Below, in pieces: positions 52,906 through 64,000 of a DNA stretch of 64,000 nucleotides. Origin of the DNA: Anisakis pegreffii (Eukaryota; Nematoda; Chromadorea; Rhabditida; Anisakidae). A program made the translations under genes and the position numbers. The stretch lies in assembly GCA_035041965.1 (NCBI GenBank), contig JAPYMA010000216.1, positions 310,001-374,000 on the forward strand. The letters run 5' to 3'. Position 1 is the stretch's first letter. The number at the start of each line of letters is the position of its first letter. Under the pieces are notes generated by a model that saw nothing but the letters and a program-made list of their open reading frames with translations, was not told the origin of the DNA and made no database searches.

Positions 52906-55214
52906 CTAACCGTTGAAAATAAATGTTAACCTTTGATCCGTTGAAACGATAAGTTGTCCGCGAATGGCTTGTGTCGTTTTCCTTCGCGAATTGTCACTCC
53001 ATTTGACCCCATTGACCGTCGCTCGTACCCTTAAAATTCTCCATTTAGGATTGATTTTTTATTCATTTAACTGAATAAAACATGCCATTAATCGGAATAT
53101 TCATCGTTATTATGACGTTAGCAATGGAACTCTGTGTGATTTTTTTGATTTCTGAATTAACATCATAGTATTAAGAAATCTCCGCCGTAAAAAATTTGTG
53201 CAAAATTGAATAATCTTGAAAAAAATGCGTTCTGAAAATAAAACGCAAAAAAATCGAAAAGAATTGCACGCGACGCGTCCAAATGATAACAATTGTAATT
53301 CTATTGTGCACGTGCGAGTGATCATGCGAAGACGCGAGAGTGCATGAATCCGAGAGTGTCTCTTCTGTCACGCGTAGTTTGCTCTTTGTAGTGATAATGA
53401 TTAGAAGGCAAACCTTACTTGTTGGTGTATGAATGAGGTGTTGAAGCTTTGTACTTTGAAATCCGATTCAATCGAGATCAACTCACCGACGTGACCATAT
53501 TACGAATTACTTATTTATTATTTATTCATTTATTGTATTGTTAAATTATTTATTGTCACCGATTCTTTCACGGAATCAGTTCCGGTGACTATAAATATGC
53601 TGTTGAGTATCAAATGTTGTGGAATATCAGGAATGTTGTTCATGTTGAGGCAAATTCGATTGATACTTCGTTAATTGATGTATTATCGACGTCACCGTAT
53701 TTTTTATATTGTTAAATTAGTTAATGTTTTTGTAATGTTATTGTATCGTTAAATTGATTGATGCTGAATTAATGTTATTAATTAATTATTATATCTATTA
53801 TACCGTGAAAATTAAGTTAATGCTATTGTCGTTTTCATTATCATACTTTGAGTTATCCTCATTGCTGATTGAATTGTTAATGTCGCTGTTATTACGCTTA
53901 TGTTTCATACTCAGGTTTTCATACTGTTGACATTAAAATTTTGTTTTGAAATCAATTAATAAATTCGATAATTTCAATTAACGTTCTTGTTTGTACATGG
54001 CGAGTTTTTAAGGTTATATCATTTGTGAATAACCTCATGAAATATGCACACGCAAGATGCTTCCTGTGAAGCAGCTTCAAATGAATTCCCACTAGAAAAA
54101 ACATTTCATATTCTTTAGAATATCGCAAGTTTCAAGTTGTGACAATGCTTTAATTCGAAATTTAATGAATAAACTATTGCATGTGGTGTAGCAGCCACAT
54201 CTTGAAGATGTTTCCAACGAAAATGTAATTCAAAATATCAAACAATGTGAGGGTTGACCTGGTTTTTCTGGGGGTAAGGTGCCGATGCATACATTGGAGG
54301 TTGGACTGATTTTCAGCTTGCGACCTACTTATGATCGCATATTTTCTGCACAAATTAAACAACCACGTGAAACACCAGTTGGGTAACTTTGAAGAGTTGC
54401 GTACGTTGAACTGTTCTCACCGACACCATGTTTTAATACCGGTGTTTCAGAGCCCGTTGGTTCATATGAAAAACGCATGCAGTCTCAGACGAAATTTCCA
54501 TTTCTCAGCGATGCAGCGCTATAAATTTAATGCTGATGTATCGAGGCACTTCGCATTAGTCCTGCTCTTCCTCAACACTCCGGGAATGTTCTGTTAAGTA
54601 ACCGCTTTTCAGCATGATTCCATAGTAAAATCTGGAATAGGAGCACTAGATTAATTGTCCGTAAACCCATAAAAGTAATGTGCAAAATCATACTATTGAG
54701 ATCAAATCTGCTTCAATAAAATAATAGCCGCAAAAGAACGTTCACGTTCCATAAGCTGGAACATCTCAGATCTGAATTCCTATCGCACATATTTCTAGCT
54801 GAAATCGGCCATAAGCATGTACGAAGTTGGTTAAATATCGAAGCTCTTTTTTGGAATCGAAGCTCTTTTATGAGTATCACATTTTTGAGTTGGTTTCTCC
54901 TTGGAGCTGAATCCAAGTTTGCCCTGAACCGTGAAAACTACTACTGAAAACATTCACGATGAAACAATCGGAGGATGTTCCATCACAAGCGAGATTAGAG
55001 AATATGGCCAATCCAATTGTGGAGCGAAACAGACGCTTCCGTGCAAACACGAGAGTACGCTTTGATTATAATGGTTATCCAAATATTGCAAACACTCTTT
55101 TACATTCTGATCAATGCAGATGAAATAAATTAGAATGGGCGACTGAGCTAGGTGAGATAGTTTCAGAAAATGGTCAATGCTACTTGAGGTACATAAAATC
55201 GCTCGACAATACAT
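52906..55214. other. Gene-free AT-rich spacer before repeat cluster B
   Basis: No supported gene. ATTTATT-rich low-complexity sequence occupies about 53,510-53,780. The open frames at 54331-54597 and 54954-55220 lack recognisable similarity. Confidence 0.5.
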
Positions 55215-57480
55215 ATACATGATGCTTTTCTGAATTAGCAGAATCTAGAGAATCCGATGTTGGAGAGAAAAACACATGTTGCTGAGCAAATATGAGGACA
55301 CGGATAGTTTGAAGATGGTGATCCTAAAAAGATGGTGACGCCTGTTTCAATAGGTTGTATCAATATTGATCAATCTATACACTGCTATCAATATGCTGAT
55401 ATTTACTTTTCAATTTCCTTTCTCAACGACACATCACTGAATATCAAATTAACAGTCATTAAAACACACATTCCGATAAATTATTCAGCTCCATAATGAG
55501 TGATTCTCTGATTCGTTGACATGGATGTTTTGCCTATTGATCAAAAGATGCAATGCAATAGCATAGAAATATAAGTTTGACACATTCAAGCCTACCGTTT
55601 TCTCAGGTTTGCCAGAAAACATATTAATGTTTATTAATCGTTCGATTGAACAGAATCTCTACTTCCTAAAAATGAAAGAATTGCTGAGAAATTCCTACCC
55701 TTCCAGGAGATATAGATATATTTATGATGCTGCACGGGTTAGCACCTTCAAGCCTACCGTGCCCTCAGCTTTGACTAGTAACATATCAATTTCTTCACAC
55801 CAATCGATCGAGCAGGATCTCTGGATCCAGAAAATTTTATATCCTGTCGAGCGATTTTGCTAGTTGAGGAGATCTAGCTATTTTATCTAAGCTGTCTCAA
55901 CTAGCGCTGAATTGCTCACTGTTATGCATTTGCTCATTATAGATCAATAGATGCAATGCAATAGTATAGGAATATAAGTTTGATACATTCAAGCCTACCG
56001 TCTTCTCAGATTTGCCAGAAAACATAACAATGTTTATAAGTCGTTCGATTGAACAGAATCTCTTCTTTCTGAAACAGAGAAGGTTGCTGGAAAATTCCCA
56101 GTCTACGGGGAGATAATGCAACTTATGTGATGCTATACGGGTTAGCACATTCGAGCCTATCGTATCCTCAGCTTTGGCCAGTTACATATCAATTTCTTCA
56201 CACCAATCGATCTAGCAGAATCTCTTCATTCAGAAAAATATATTTTGCTGAGCGATTTTGCTTAGTTGAGAAGATATAGCTATTCTAATAAAGCTATCTC
56301 AACTAGCGCTGAGGTGCACACTGATATGCATTGGACCACTATAGATGAATTCATATTATACGCTACTATAGAAATATAGGATTGATAAGTTCAAGCCTAC
56401 CGTTTTCTCAGGTTTTCCCAGAAGCGTATTAATACTTTTCTTTGTTCAATTGAGCAGAATCTCTTCTTTCTAAAAATGAAAAGAATGTTTAGAAATTCCC
56501 ATTCTCCGAGGAGATATAGCAATTTTTGTGATGCTATACGGGTTAGCATATACAAGCCTACCGTACCCTCAGCTTTGACCGATAATATATCAATTTCTTC
56601 ACACCAATCGATCGAGCAGAATCTCTGGATTCAGAAATATATATATTTTGTCGAGCGATTTTGCTTCGTTGAGGAGTTCTAGCTATTTTATTAAAGTTGT
56701 CTCAACTAGCGCTGAGGTGCTCATTGTTATGCATTTGCTCACTATAGATCAATGGATGCAATGCAATAGTATAGAAATATAAGTTTGATACATTCAGGCC
56801 TACTGAATTCTCAGGTTTGCCAGGAAATATAATAATGTTTAGACATTAGCGCAGTGACACTCATTGATATATTATATTTTAAATTGATCGCTCACTATAG
56901 GTCGATCTACACATTACTACTGGTATATCGAATATGTCATCTTCAAGACAACCGTCTTCTCAGCTTTGCCCAGGAACGCCTGAATTTCTTTACATCATCC
57001 GATCCAGCGGAACGTCTGAATTCAGATAATCATTATTTTGTCGAGTAGTTCCTCCTCATTGAGGAGATATAGTAAATTTCATATTCTTTTACACTTTTCC
57101 ACATTCAAACCTACGGTACTCTCAAGTTTGCTCAGCAAGCTATCAAATATTGTGCACCGTTCGATCCAGAAGATTCTCTACATTAAGAAAAATATATATC
57201 TTCATGATAGATTCTGCTTTGTTGAGGAGATATAGCTATTGGAGATATAACTATCGAGCAGAATCGTTGCTTTCTGAAAATGAAAATTCCTCGGAAAATT
57301 CTGCCTCTACGAGGAGATACAGCTATTTTTCTATTTCTATAGGGGTTGCCACATTCAAGCCTACCGTACTCTCCACTTTGGCCAGTTTTTTTTTCACACC
57401 AGTCAATCCAGCAGAATCTCTGCATTCAGAATGTACGGTGGGTTCGAAGATGGCAACACATAAAACAATGAGAAAATAGG
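55215..57480. repeat. Tandem repeat cluster B, same family as cluster A
   Basis: GCTCA(T/C)TATAGATC-type words recur near 55,926, 56,330 and 56,735, a period of about 405 bp. They carry the same TTCAAGCCTACCGT...CTCAG.TTTG.CC and CACCAATCGATC.AGCAGAATCTC boxes as cluster A. Same orientation as cluster A. Confidence 0.85.
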
Positions 57481-57577
57481 TATGTCTCCTTACCTAATCA
57501 TATCTGTTCGGCAATATATTCAGTTCGATGGTAGTTGTGAAGAGACGAGTTCTACATTGAGTTACTGAGTGATGGGA

Positions 57578-58026
57578 TTATGTTGCTCTGAGAGGAAGAG
57601 TGACATCCCCGAGAGGGGCACCTTCCCTGAAGATAGCTGCGGCATCAGCTGCGTCAGAGGCGGCTTCTTTAAACTGAATGACGAGTTTGTCCTCCTTTGG
57701 CGGTCCTGCCGTTCGAGTGATCTCGATAAAAGAGCTACCCACTGCGTCCACAAATCCATAAGCTGGCTTTAGACGATATGTATTGTTGTTTGTTGACTTC
57801 ATCTTGAATGACAGTCGAACTCCGCTCGGGTTCCTTAGCAGGTGCGTCGAGAAGTCACCTCCTGCCGGAACATTCGCCTCTGGTGGATCGGCTGATAGCG
57901 AAGTGGACCTGCCGGGGCTGCAGCATCGGCGTCTGCAGGGGTTGGTGCAACTCCCTCGGCTGGTGGTGGAGCAGCTCCTTCGGCTGGTGCTACCAGAGGA
58001 GCATCTGCTGGAGGAGCGTCACTCAT
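57578..58026 (-). CDS. MSP-domain sperm-specific protein (SSP/MFP1-like), one apparent frameshift
   Basis: Intronless gene of about 149 codons on the minus strand, ATG at 58026-58024, stop TAA at 57580-57578. The N terminus is Ala/Pro-rich (SDAPPADAPLVAPAEGAA). It is followed by an MSP-like beta-sandwich: LSADPPEANVPAGGDFSTHL, MKSTNNNTYRLKPAYGFVD, ITRTAGPPKEDKLVIQF and GAPLGDVTLPLRAT. This is the pattern of nematode SSP/MFP1 small sperm proteins, which work in the MSP cytoskeleton of amoeboid sperm. The two halves lie in different frames. The switch is near 57,905-57,917, where the N-terminal frame runs to a stop at 57,835, and one inserted base would restore continuity. It is either a sequencing slip in the CCGGGG run or a recent pseudogene. 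The rest is intact and its base composition is GC-richer than the surroundings. Confidence 0.85.
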
Positions 58027-59025
58027 TATCACAGGTCTTTCTAAAATTTATTTCTCTTTAATAATGTCGCCCCAACACCAATCGATGAAGCTAATACTTC
58101 ACTGTAACACTGATTAGTTGAACATCTTTCTAGTTATTAACAAATTGTCATGCTATTAACGAGACAACTTGGTGACATCTATCAGATATTCACAAACGAT
58201 AATAAAATCTCTCATTTATGAAAACGAAATAGACAAAAGATTGCCAAATCACTCAGAGGCGTTAGCAACTGATGAAGATGTTAGAGTGCTATTCATGCTA
58301 ATTGGAGCATCTCTGATGTGCAACAAAGAGAGACATTAGGTTCTCAGATTTGTTGAGAACAATCCGAAAATTTCACGACCCCTAATGTTTACCACTAAAA
58401 ATTGGCGTTCAATGATCGCCATGATGATTTTTAGCCAACGATTCTCTTAGAAATGCCTCGATGCAGCAACTTACTGACATTGTAACACTGCAAAAACTGA
58501 TGCTCACCACCACCTCAGTCACGAGCCAATTGCATCAACATTGTGATCACGTTACAACATCCTTCTGTTTTTGTACTCCCTCACTAGTCAGCATACAAAC
58601 AATCCAACCTTTCCCACAATCGGAAGGTCGATACAACAGTATTCCGAGACTTCAACACATTTATAGTGCATCATTCAGCTGCAGTTTACACATAATGAAA
58701 TTCCCATAACCACTTTTCGATTTGTGTAAATTTGTCAAGTAACATAGCGATCTGATTCATGAATTGAGAGAAGTTGAGAGAAAAATTCTGAAGTAGGAAA
58801 AAGCAGAGGCATTAGAAAAGTTGAAGGTCGGAAGTTTTTTATTTGAATGCATTTCGTATCTCAATAGCGTAAAGTGAATTCGCATGTGAATCAAATCAAG
58901 ACAGTCCCTATCTCAAATGATTGCTTTTCTTATCCACGCTCAATCCGCCCTCTCCTTCAAAAGATTTAATCTTAGAGAAGTGTGAGCTTTTTTGGTCAGC
59001 ACTTCCATATGATCGTTGTTCAGGC
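58027..59025. other. 5' flank of the sperm gene; no other gene
   Basis: Presumed promoter of the MSP-domain gene at its left edge. Sequence near 58,340-58,400 contains GTTCTCA, GAGAAC and ACGACCCC words reminiscent of hAT-derived ends, but no full element could be drawn. The open frame at 58461-58709 is not recognisable. Confidence 0.4.
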
Positions 59026-59027
59026 TA

Positions 59028-59151
59028 GTGTGGTGCGGGACGGAAAAAAAGTCGGGAACGGGAAAGTCAGGGTCGAAATTTTGGAAAACGTCGTCGGTTC
59101 GACAAAAGTCGGGGACGGGGTGCCCGAAATTCTCCGATCCGCGTACCACAC
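59028..59151. mobile_element. 124-bp MITE with TA target-site duplication, copy 1
   Basis: Termini GTGTGGTGCGGGA and the reverse complement of TCCGCGTACCACAC, flanked on both sides by TA. The interior is rich in GTCGGGGACGGGG words. The TA duplication points to a Tc1/mariner-type mover. Confidence 0.8.
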
Positions 59152-59153
59152 TA

Positions 59154-60847
59154 AGTTGAGCATGGTGAACGTGGTATTGCTAATGCCTTGTGTATATTGA
59201 TCAGTGCAGATACTTCAATATTGCTTGCAGATAACAAAATCACCCGACAATACCAGTACTCTTCTGCAACCAGAGAATCTGGAGAATTCTTTGTAAGAGA
59301 GAATCAGTCATGCTTGCTTGCACTGCCACTTCCCAATCGCTGTGTAAAATTAATTATTGAGTCCTTGGATGGACTCTGAAGCGGTATTCCTGAATAAATG
59401 AAATCATGTGATAGCTCCTCGTATATTACAATTGTAACAATGTATAAATTTTGCAATTAGATTTTGAGAGGGCAACCAACGAGTTATTGATCTCTTTGTT
59501 GATTGTGATGAATCTATGGTAGTAGATGTGACCTGAGGTTTGTTCGTGGAATGTGAGCTCATGCTTCCACGGTAGTATTGGTTAAATGCGGAAGATTTAT
59601 GAATAACATTTGAATAGGACACGTTCATCCAGGGAAACATACCATTTTATCGACTGATCCTATCTTATCTTAAAAAAATGGAATTTTATGATTAAGCCGA
59701 ATTGCTGCAGTAATTGACTACCCAGAAATAATTGGTCAAAGCAATTATGTGGCTATGACAGCTGGTTCGACGAATTCTGCAATTTTCAACGCAAGGATTT
59801 CGTGTCTTTTTTCCTAATTCTATATTTCCCTGCGCTTTCCCATAGTTCTTGAGGATCTGGTCACGAACTGACGTTATCTTGTGGGCTCATGTTGCGGGCT
59901 TTGAATATTGCCAAGAACATATTCTTAGCACGGATTAGATTTGGAGCATTGCTCTGGCATAGACTACACCGGATCCCTCTGTATTCCAGATTACAGTGGC
60001 ACTGTATTCAAGACTGCATCGGTGAGTCCAGATTACATAGCTCTCAGTCTAATTGTAAGCTTAATGTAATTTATTGCTCCTGAACAATTGTTTCATGGTG
60101 TGGCAAATCATTTTATTGTAAATGCAAACGTAACGAGAATACGAGGTGAAGAACTGAATGGAGTGAAGATCTGGAAGGTGAATATGAATGAGAGTGAATT
60201 TGTGATGCATCTGGAGTGAATGAGAAAAGTGCGTCTATATAATGCGACTGCAGTGCAATCAGCACAGTTAGAAATGATGGCAATGAGACATAAACATTTG
60301 TCGTGAAAACTGATGATGGAATGTGAGGGCTGAGTAGAGCACAGGAGCATAGCTTCTGATGGAATTAGCTATTCAGAAGGCGTGCACGCATTTCATACTC
60401 CCGTATTCAGCTCTCCTTCAACAGCCTCTCAGTGATTCCTACGTCTAATTTCCATGTTCTATCATCACTCTCATTCCTAAAATAACTTACTGCATTACGG
60501 TTCCACTGTGTGGTTGTAGACATCTTACTCACTTCGACCGCATCACTGATTTGCTCTCATTCATGATTCTCCAAGGATTCTTTACTATGTCTATTTCTCA
60601 ACCTTGCAGTTTCAGTTCAGTTGGCTTTTCGACGCAAATGAAGCTAAGGGAGCGTTTTGGCAAAACGTGATCAGATCCTAAGCGCATGCGCGCGTGTAAC
60701 GCCCGATATCAGCAATAGTGTTCCTTAAGTATCTGGTCGATGTGCTTGTGACCATTATGGAGTACTTTATTATTAATTGTGACTGTTGCTATCGTTAGAT
60801 TATATAATCCCTTAGAAGTGAACGATCCCATTTAGCTCAATTCTATT
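59154..60847. other. Gene-free spacer
   Basis: No gene supported; the open frames at 59404-59640, 59889-60083 and 60108-60350 show no family resemblance. Confidence 0.5.
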
Positions 60848-60970
60848 GACACCGACAATTCTGGAGAAGTCGCGGACGAAAATTTTTCAGTCGGTGACCC
60901 TGAAGATGTCGTCAGCTCGGAAAAAGTCGAGGATTCTGGAACGGGGTCCTCGAAATTTTGTGATTGTGCA
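60848..60970. mobile_element. Degenerate copy of the same MITE
   Basis: Interior words (AGTCGCGGACGAAAATTTTT, CAGTCGGTGACCC, CTCGGAAAAAGTCGAGGA, GGGGTCCTCGAAATTT) match copies 1 and 2, but the terminal GTGTGGTGCGGG is lost at both ends. Confidence 0.65.
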
Positions 60971-61080
60971 ACTTGATGAAATACGTCATTTTGAATACTT
61001 TTGAGAATGTACTCATCTTCAATCGCACAGCAATCATTTTCATATTTACGGACTCAAGCCACAACAAATGGATGAATGTA

Positions 61081-61216
61081 GTGTGGTGCGGGCATGGGGA
61101 AAATCGGAGACGAAATTTTGCAGTCGGGGATCCCGAAAATATGGTCGGCTCGAAAAAAGTCTAGGACGATGATTCGGGGACGGGGTCGGCGAAATTCCCC
61201 GATCCCCGCACCACAT
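61081..61216. mobile_element. 136-bp MITE with TA target-site duplication, copy 2
   Basis: Termini GTGTGGTGCGGG and the reverse complement of CCCGCACCACAT, with TA at 61079-61080 and 61217-61218. The interior is homologous to the copy at 59028. Confidence 0.8.
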
Positions 61217-61218
61217 TA

Positions 61219-62505
61219 AATAAATCGTTGCATAACAGCGCCACTTTGACTCTTGTTTTGCAGAAAAAGGGAACTTTTATGATCATTCTTGCTTCGTCTT
61301 TGTCATCGTTGTTGCTTTGTCTCTCGTCTTTTAATCATGAGATTGAAAACTGGTCGGGTTCTACAAACACTACTTCATATCCTCGGGTACCCCTGATCCT
61401 GGTTTCGTCCCCCATTCGATCCCGCACAAATAGATTATTAGAAGGGGAATGGCGGTCTGTCAGTCGGCTGTAGTGTTTTATATACATATTTCTGCGCAAG
61501 CTGCTGCTTTGTCTCTATCTGTGTTTCGATTAATGACGTATGGGGCTTTATATTTGTCTTTTGCGAAACATCCGTTTCGACTTGTTTGCATCGCATATTC
61601 GCGTGAATAAACATATTGTCTCATCTAGGAAAGCAAACTGGATCTAGGCTCTAATAAAGAATGGTAAAAGAAGCCGTACCATGGAACAGATTGTATCTCC
61701 AAATTGGTCATATTTTCAGGAATACTTTGATTTGCTCCGGTAAAACCTGTAACGAAGGAAATGATGCTACGTAGCGCAAATCTTTCCACACACAATTCTA
61801 CGGCAGGGAAAAACACGGGGGTAAGGAAGTTGTTTTCTTTGAGTATGGGTAAACTCTCATCCAGTTGATGCAGTTTGATTGAGATGAAATTGTCACAGCT
61901 GTACATATTCTATTTGATTCCCAGCGGAAGAATCCCAAAAGGTAATTTGCTGTGTAGTTAAATGGTGATCAGTTCAATTCTTGAGTGCAGCCCATGAGAT
62001 GAATTTATTAGTTTAAAATGGCTGTGAGTTGTGCTCGTTACTTTCCTCTTTTTGGCGAGACGCATCAAATTACCTTTCTCCTTTCACATGTCTAAATTAT
62101 CGAAGTAATACTCACGATCAGATAAGGCTCCAATACCAGAAACCGAGGCTCTGACTTGCTCGGTTATTATAGCGTTTATTGAGGATGGAGTGTAGTTGAG
62201 TTGAAATTAATTAAAGCTGTTCTGTGTACATACCTGCACTTTGGACCGTTTCTATGATTTAACCAAGTCTCCAGTATCCGAAAGATTGGAGTCGTCCTCC
62301 ATACTGTCGTGTTAATGATAATTCTTATTCATTGAACGCCGTAGGTACAGGTATTTCGGCAGTGATAACCTTGTCAGGCAACCAAATAAATTCAGAAAGA
62401 TTGTGGTCGGCAAGTTTGAAATGTGACTGAAAGAATTAACAAGTAACAAAGATGTGAATGTATAGCAAAGAATAAAAATTTCAAATGGTAAGTGATCTTT
62501 TGCAG
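61219..62505. other. Spacer upstream of the last gene
   Basis: May contain 5' exons or introns of the gene ending at 63777, but none could be joined in phase. A 93-aa minus-strand open frame (61625-61906) is not recognised. Confidence 0.4.
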
Positions 62506-63777
62506 TGGGAGGCAACTTTCCCTGGTGCACCGGAAGGCGATGATTCTTCGAATTTCATGAAACGAGTCATTTTCTCGTTAGCTTCTGACTTCATGGGTCG
62601 TCGTCATCTGCTTCCAGCAACAACCTTCAAGAGACGTCGAGTTGATTGTTAGTCTGATTAATCCAAAAGCAATTCTATATTTCCTGGTTTATGATTTTAT
62701 TGCGTCTTCAATGATTATCATCCACGAATGGTGTCAGTCCGTGATAACAATACGACAGTGTCTTCATTCAGACTGCTATCCCCGAGACGACTCTCCCCTG
62801 AGACGACTGTCCCCCGGAATAACTTCCCCCTCAACGATATTTATCTCTATGAACAAAAGTTCTTTCTTTCATGACCATCAGTATTGGAAACGTCATATTC
62901 TTATTATTAATATTCTTATTCTTTGGCTTAGACTGACATAGAGATTGATGTTGAGGCTCAGAATGAAGTCGCTGCCTAGACTGAGGCTGAGATTGATGCT
63001 TACACTTAAGCTGAGTTTGATGCTTAGGCTTGAGCTGGGGTTCATCTTGAGGCCGCGACCGAACATCAGATAAGGCTGCGGCTAACCCTGAAGAGGAGTA
63101 CCCCATCACAATCAGTTTGGGACCAATTTTCAGGGGAGTTGTATGGGGTCTGTTGTTCCCGGGGGCAATTGTCGGGAAAGTTGTCCTGTACACGGTTGCC
63201 CTTGTATCGAAGAAGTTTACCCATTGGAGTCATTCAGACAAATTAATTTTACTGACAATAAGCTATTAATGTGGATTTCAAATAGTCTCGTTTACTGGTA
63301 AATAAAGACAAGTGAGTCGTTAAAATAGTAATAAGCATAAGGTTGCGAATGATTATACAGCTGTTTTTGAGCATTTCATTAAGGATATCTCTTCAGATCT
63401 TCGTTTACATATGTTGAATACGAAGATAAAGACCGGTTCTGTTGTTGGAAGGTACTTGAAGGGAGCTCTCGAGGCACTTGATTTGGCTTATGTGAGCAAT
63501 TTCTTCAATATTCCATTCATACGGTCATCAGTTGTGATTGTCGATTTGCATTCGTCTGAAGAAATTTATCATATTCAGTGAAAATTTATAGCGGGAATTT
63601 TAGAATGTATCATTTTGATAATAATTAGTTTTTTTTTGAATGATTGTTATTTATATTTCTAAGAGAATGATGGCATCAGTGCATTGTGTAATGATAATAT
63701 AATCTTAGTAATAGTTCAGAATGTTTTTTCAGTGCGTACATCCTGACCAAACCGATGATTGTTTTGAGTCCTTATAA
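62506..63777 (+). CDS. Unrecognised protein, three C-terminal exons
   Basis: Exons 62506-62647, 63361-63491 and 63733-63777. Acceptors are TTTTGCAG, TATACAG and TTTTTTCAG; donors are GTTAGT and GTGAGC. Phases match at both joins (T|CT, then 0), and the last exon closes at TAA. The joined 105-residue C terminus reads through ATFPGAPEGDDSSNFMKRVI, LASDFMGRRHLLPATTFKRR, HFIKDISSDLRLHMLNTKIK and VVGRYLKGALEALDLAY, ending DQTDDCFESL. It looks like a soluble, helical domain; I do not recognise the family. The 5' part was not found. The intron 62648-63360 contains a degenerate GAGGCTGAG-type repeat. Confidence 0.6.
62935..63060. repeat. Degenerate short tandem repeat (GATGCTTAGGCTGAG-like)
   Basis: Irregular units of about 12-18 bp built from GAGGCTGAG, TTGATG and CTTAGGCT words, inside an intron. 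It generates a spurious Gln/Pro/Lys-rich open frame on the minus strand. Confidence 0.65.
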
Positions 63778-63944
63778 AAGATTGTCTTGCGATCGCTGTT
63801 CAGAGATTCAAAGCGACTTCGTATCTGTAGATTTTGAACATGATCCAATGCTTCAAATTTGAAATAATGTATTTTGAAATCACCAACAGCGATGCTTACT
63901 TCCAATTCCTGCGACATTTTCTGATATATTTCATTGCTCTAGGC

Positions 63945-64000
63945 CAGGGTTTCTCAACCAAGGATGCTGGCACCCCCAAAAGGTGCGAGATAGTGTTGTA
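63945..64000 (+). mobile_element. Left terminus of a hAT-like DNA transposon, cut by the window edge
   Basis: CAGGGTTTCTCAACC is a classic hAT/Charlie-type terminal inverted repeat. It is followed by GGCACCCCCAAAAGGTGCGAGA, which resembles the GGGGTGCC-type subterminal sequence of such elements. The rest lies outside, so the 8-bp target duplication cannot be checked. Confidence 0.6.

Noticed and set aside
55609..57479. Open frames of 64-109 aa repeated in clusters A and B (IEQNLWIQK-type phrases)
   Set aside because: They are translations of the 405-bp tandem repeat; frames break differently in each copy, so no selection for a protein is evident.
57569..58061. Plus-strand open frames over the sperm gene
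   Set aside because: They are complementary-strand shadows of the MSP-domain gene and lack domain features.
63729..63917. 62-aa minus-strand open frame near the right edge
   Set aside because: It overlaps the plus-strand final exon with matched phase and shows no family resemblance.

Overview
This is eukaryotic nuclear DNA, almost certainly from a nematode. It is AT-rich, most genes are split by GT-AG introns of about 100 bp to 10 kb, and it holds a major-sperm-protein (MSP) domain gene, a family diagnostic of nematode sperm. Intron size and repeat content suggest a parasitic lineage (ascaridoid or spirurid type) rather than a compact Caenorhabditis genome; that last step is inference.

Layout. 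(1) 1-27,816, + strand: the 3' part of a neurobeachin/LRBA orthologue (C. elegans sel-2). Twenty-five exons are visible, covering the linker, PH-BEACH module and WD40 repeats through the stop codon. (2) 11,925-15,897, - strand: a complete four-exon mab-21 gene inside the 10.3-kb intron that splits the PH-BEACH region. The same nested antisense arrangement is known for human MAB21L1 in NBEA and MAB21L2 in LRBA. (3) 27,817-31,776: intergenic, ending in a foldback element and two near-perfect palindromes. (4) 31,837-34,474, +: a six-exon, type I membrane-protein-like gene of unknown function with eleven KP[I/T]VQKP-type heptads encoded by a 21-bp minisatellite. (5) 35,869-39,089, +: splicing factor CWC25. 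(6) 39,613-44,215, -: the 3' exons of an unrecognised gene ending in ENPLYND, tail-to-tail with CWC25. (7) 45.0-57.5 kb: repeat-dominated DNA with an AAT microsatellite, two clusters of a tandem repeat of about 405 bp, and between them 7 kb with large inverted repeats and nested foldbacks. (8) 57,578-58,026, -: an intronless MSP-domain sperm protein gene with one apparent frameshift. (9) 58-64 kb: three copies of a MITE with TA target sites, the last three exons of an unrecognised + strand gene (62,506-63,777), and what looks like a hAT transposon terminus at the right edge.

The genes do not form a pathway. The linkage with most biological meaning is mab-21 nested in sel-2. Splice sites were placed by reading phase, acceptor and donor, and by protein similarity recalled from memory; no alignment was run.
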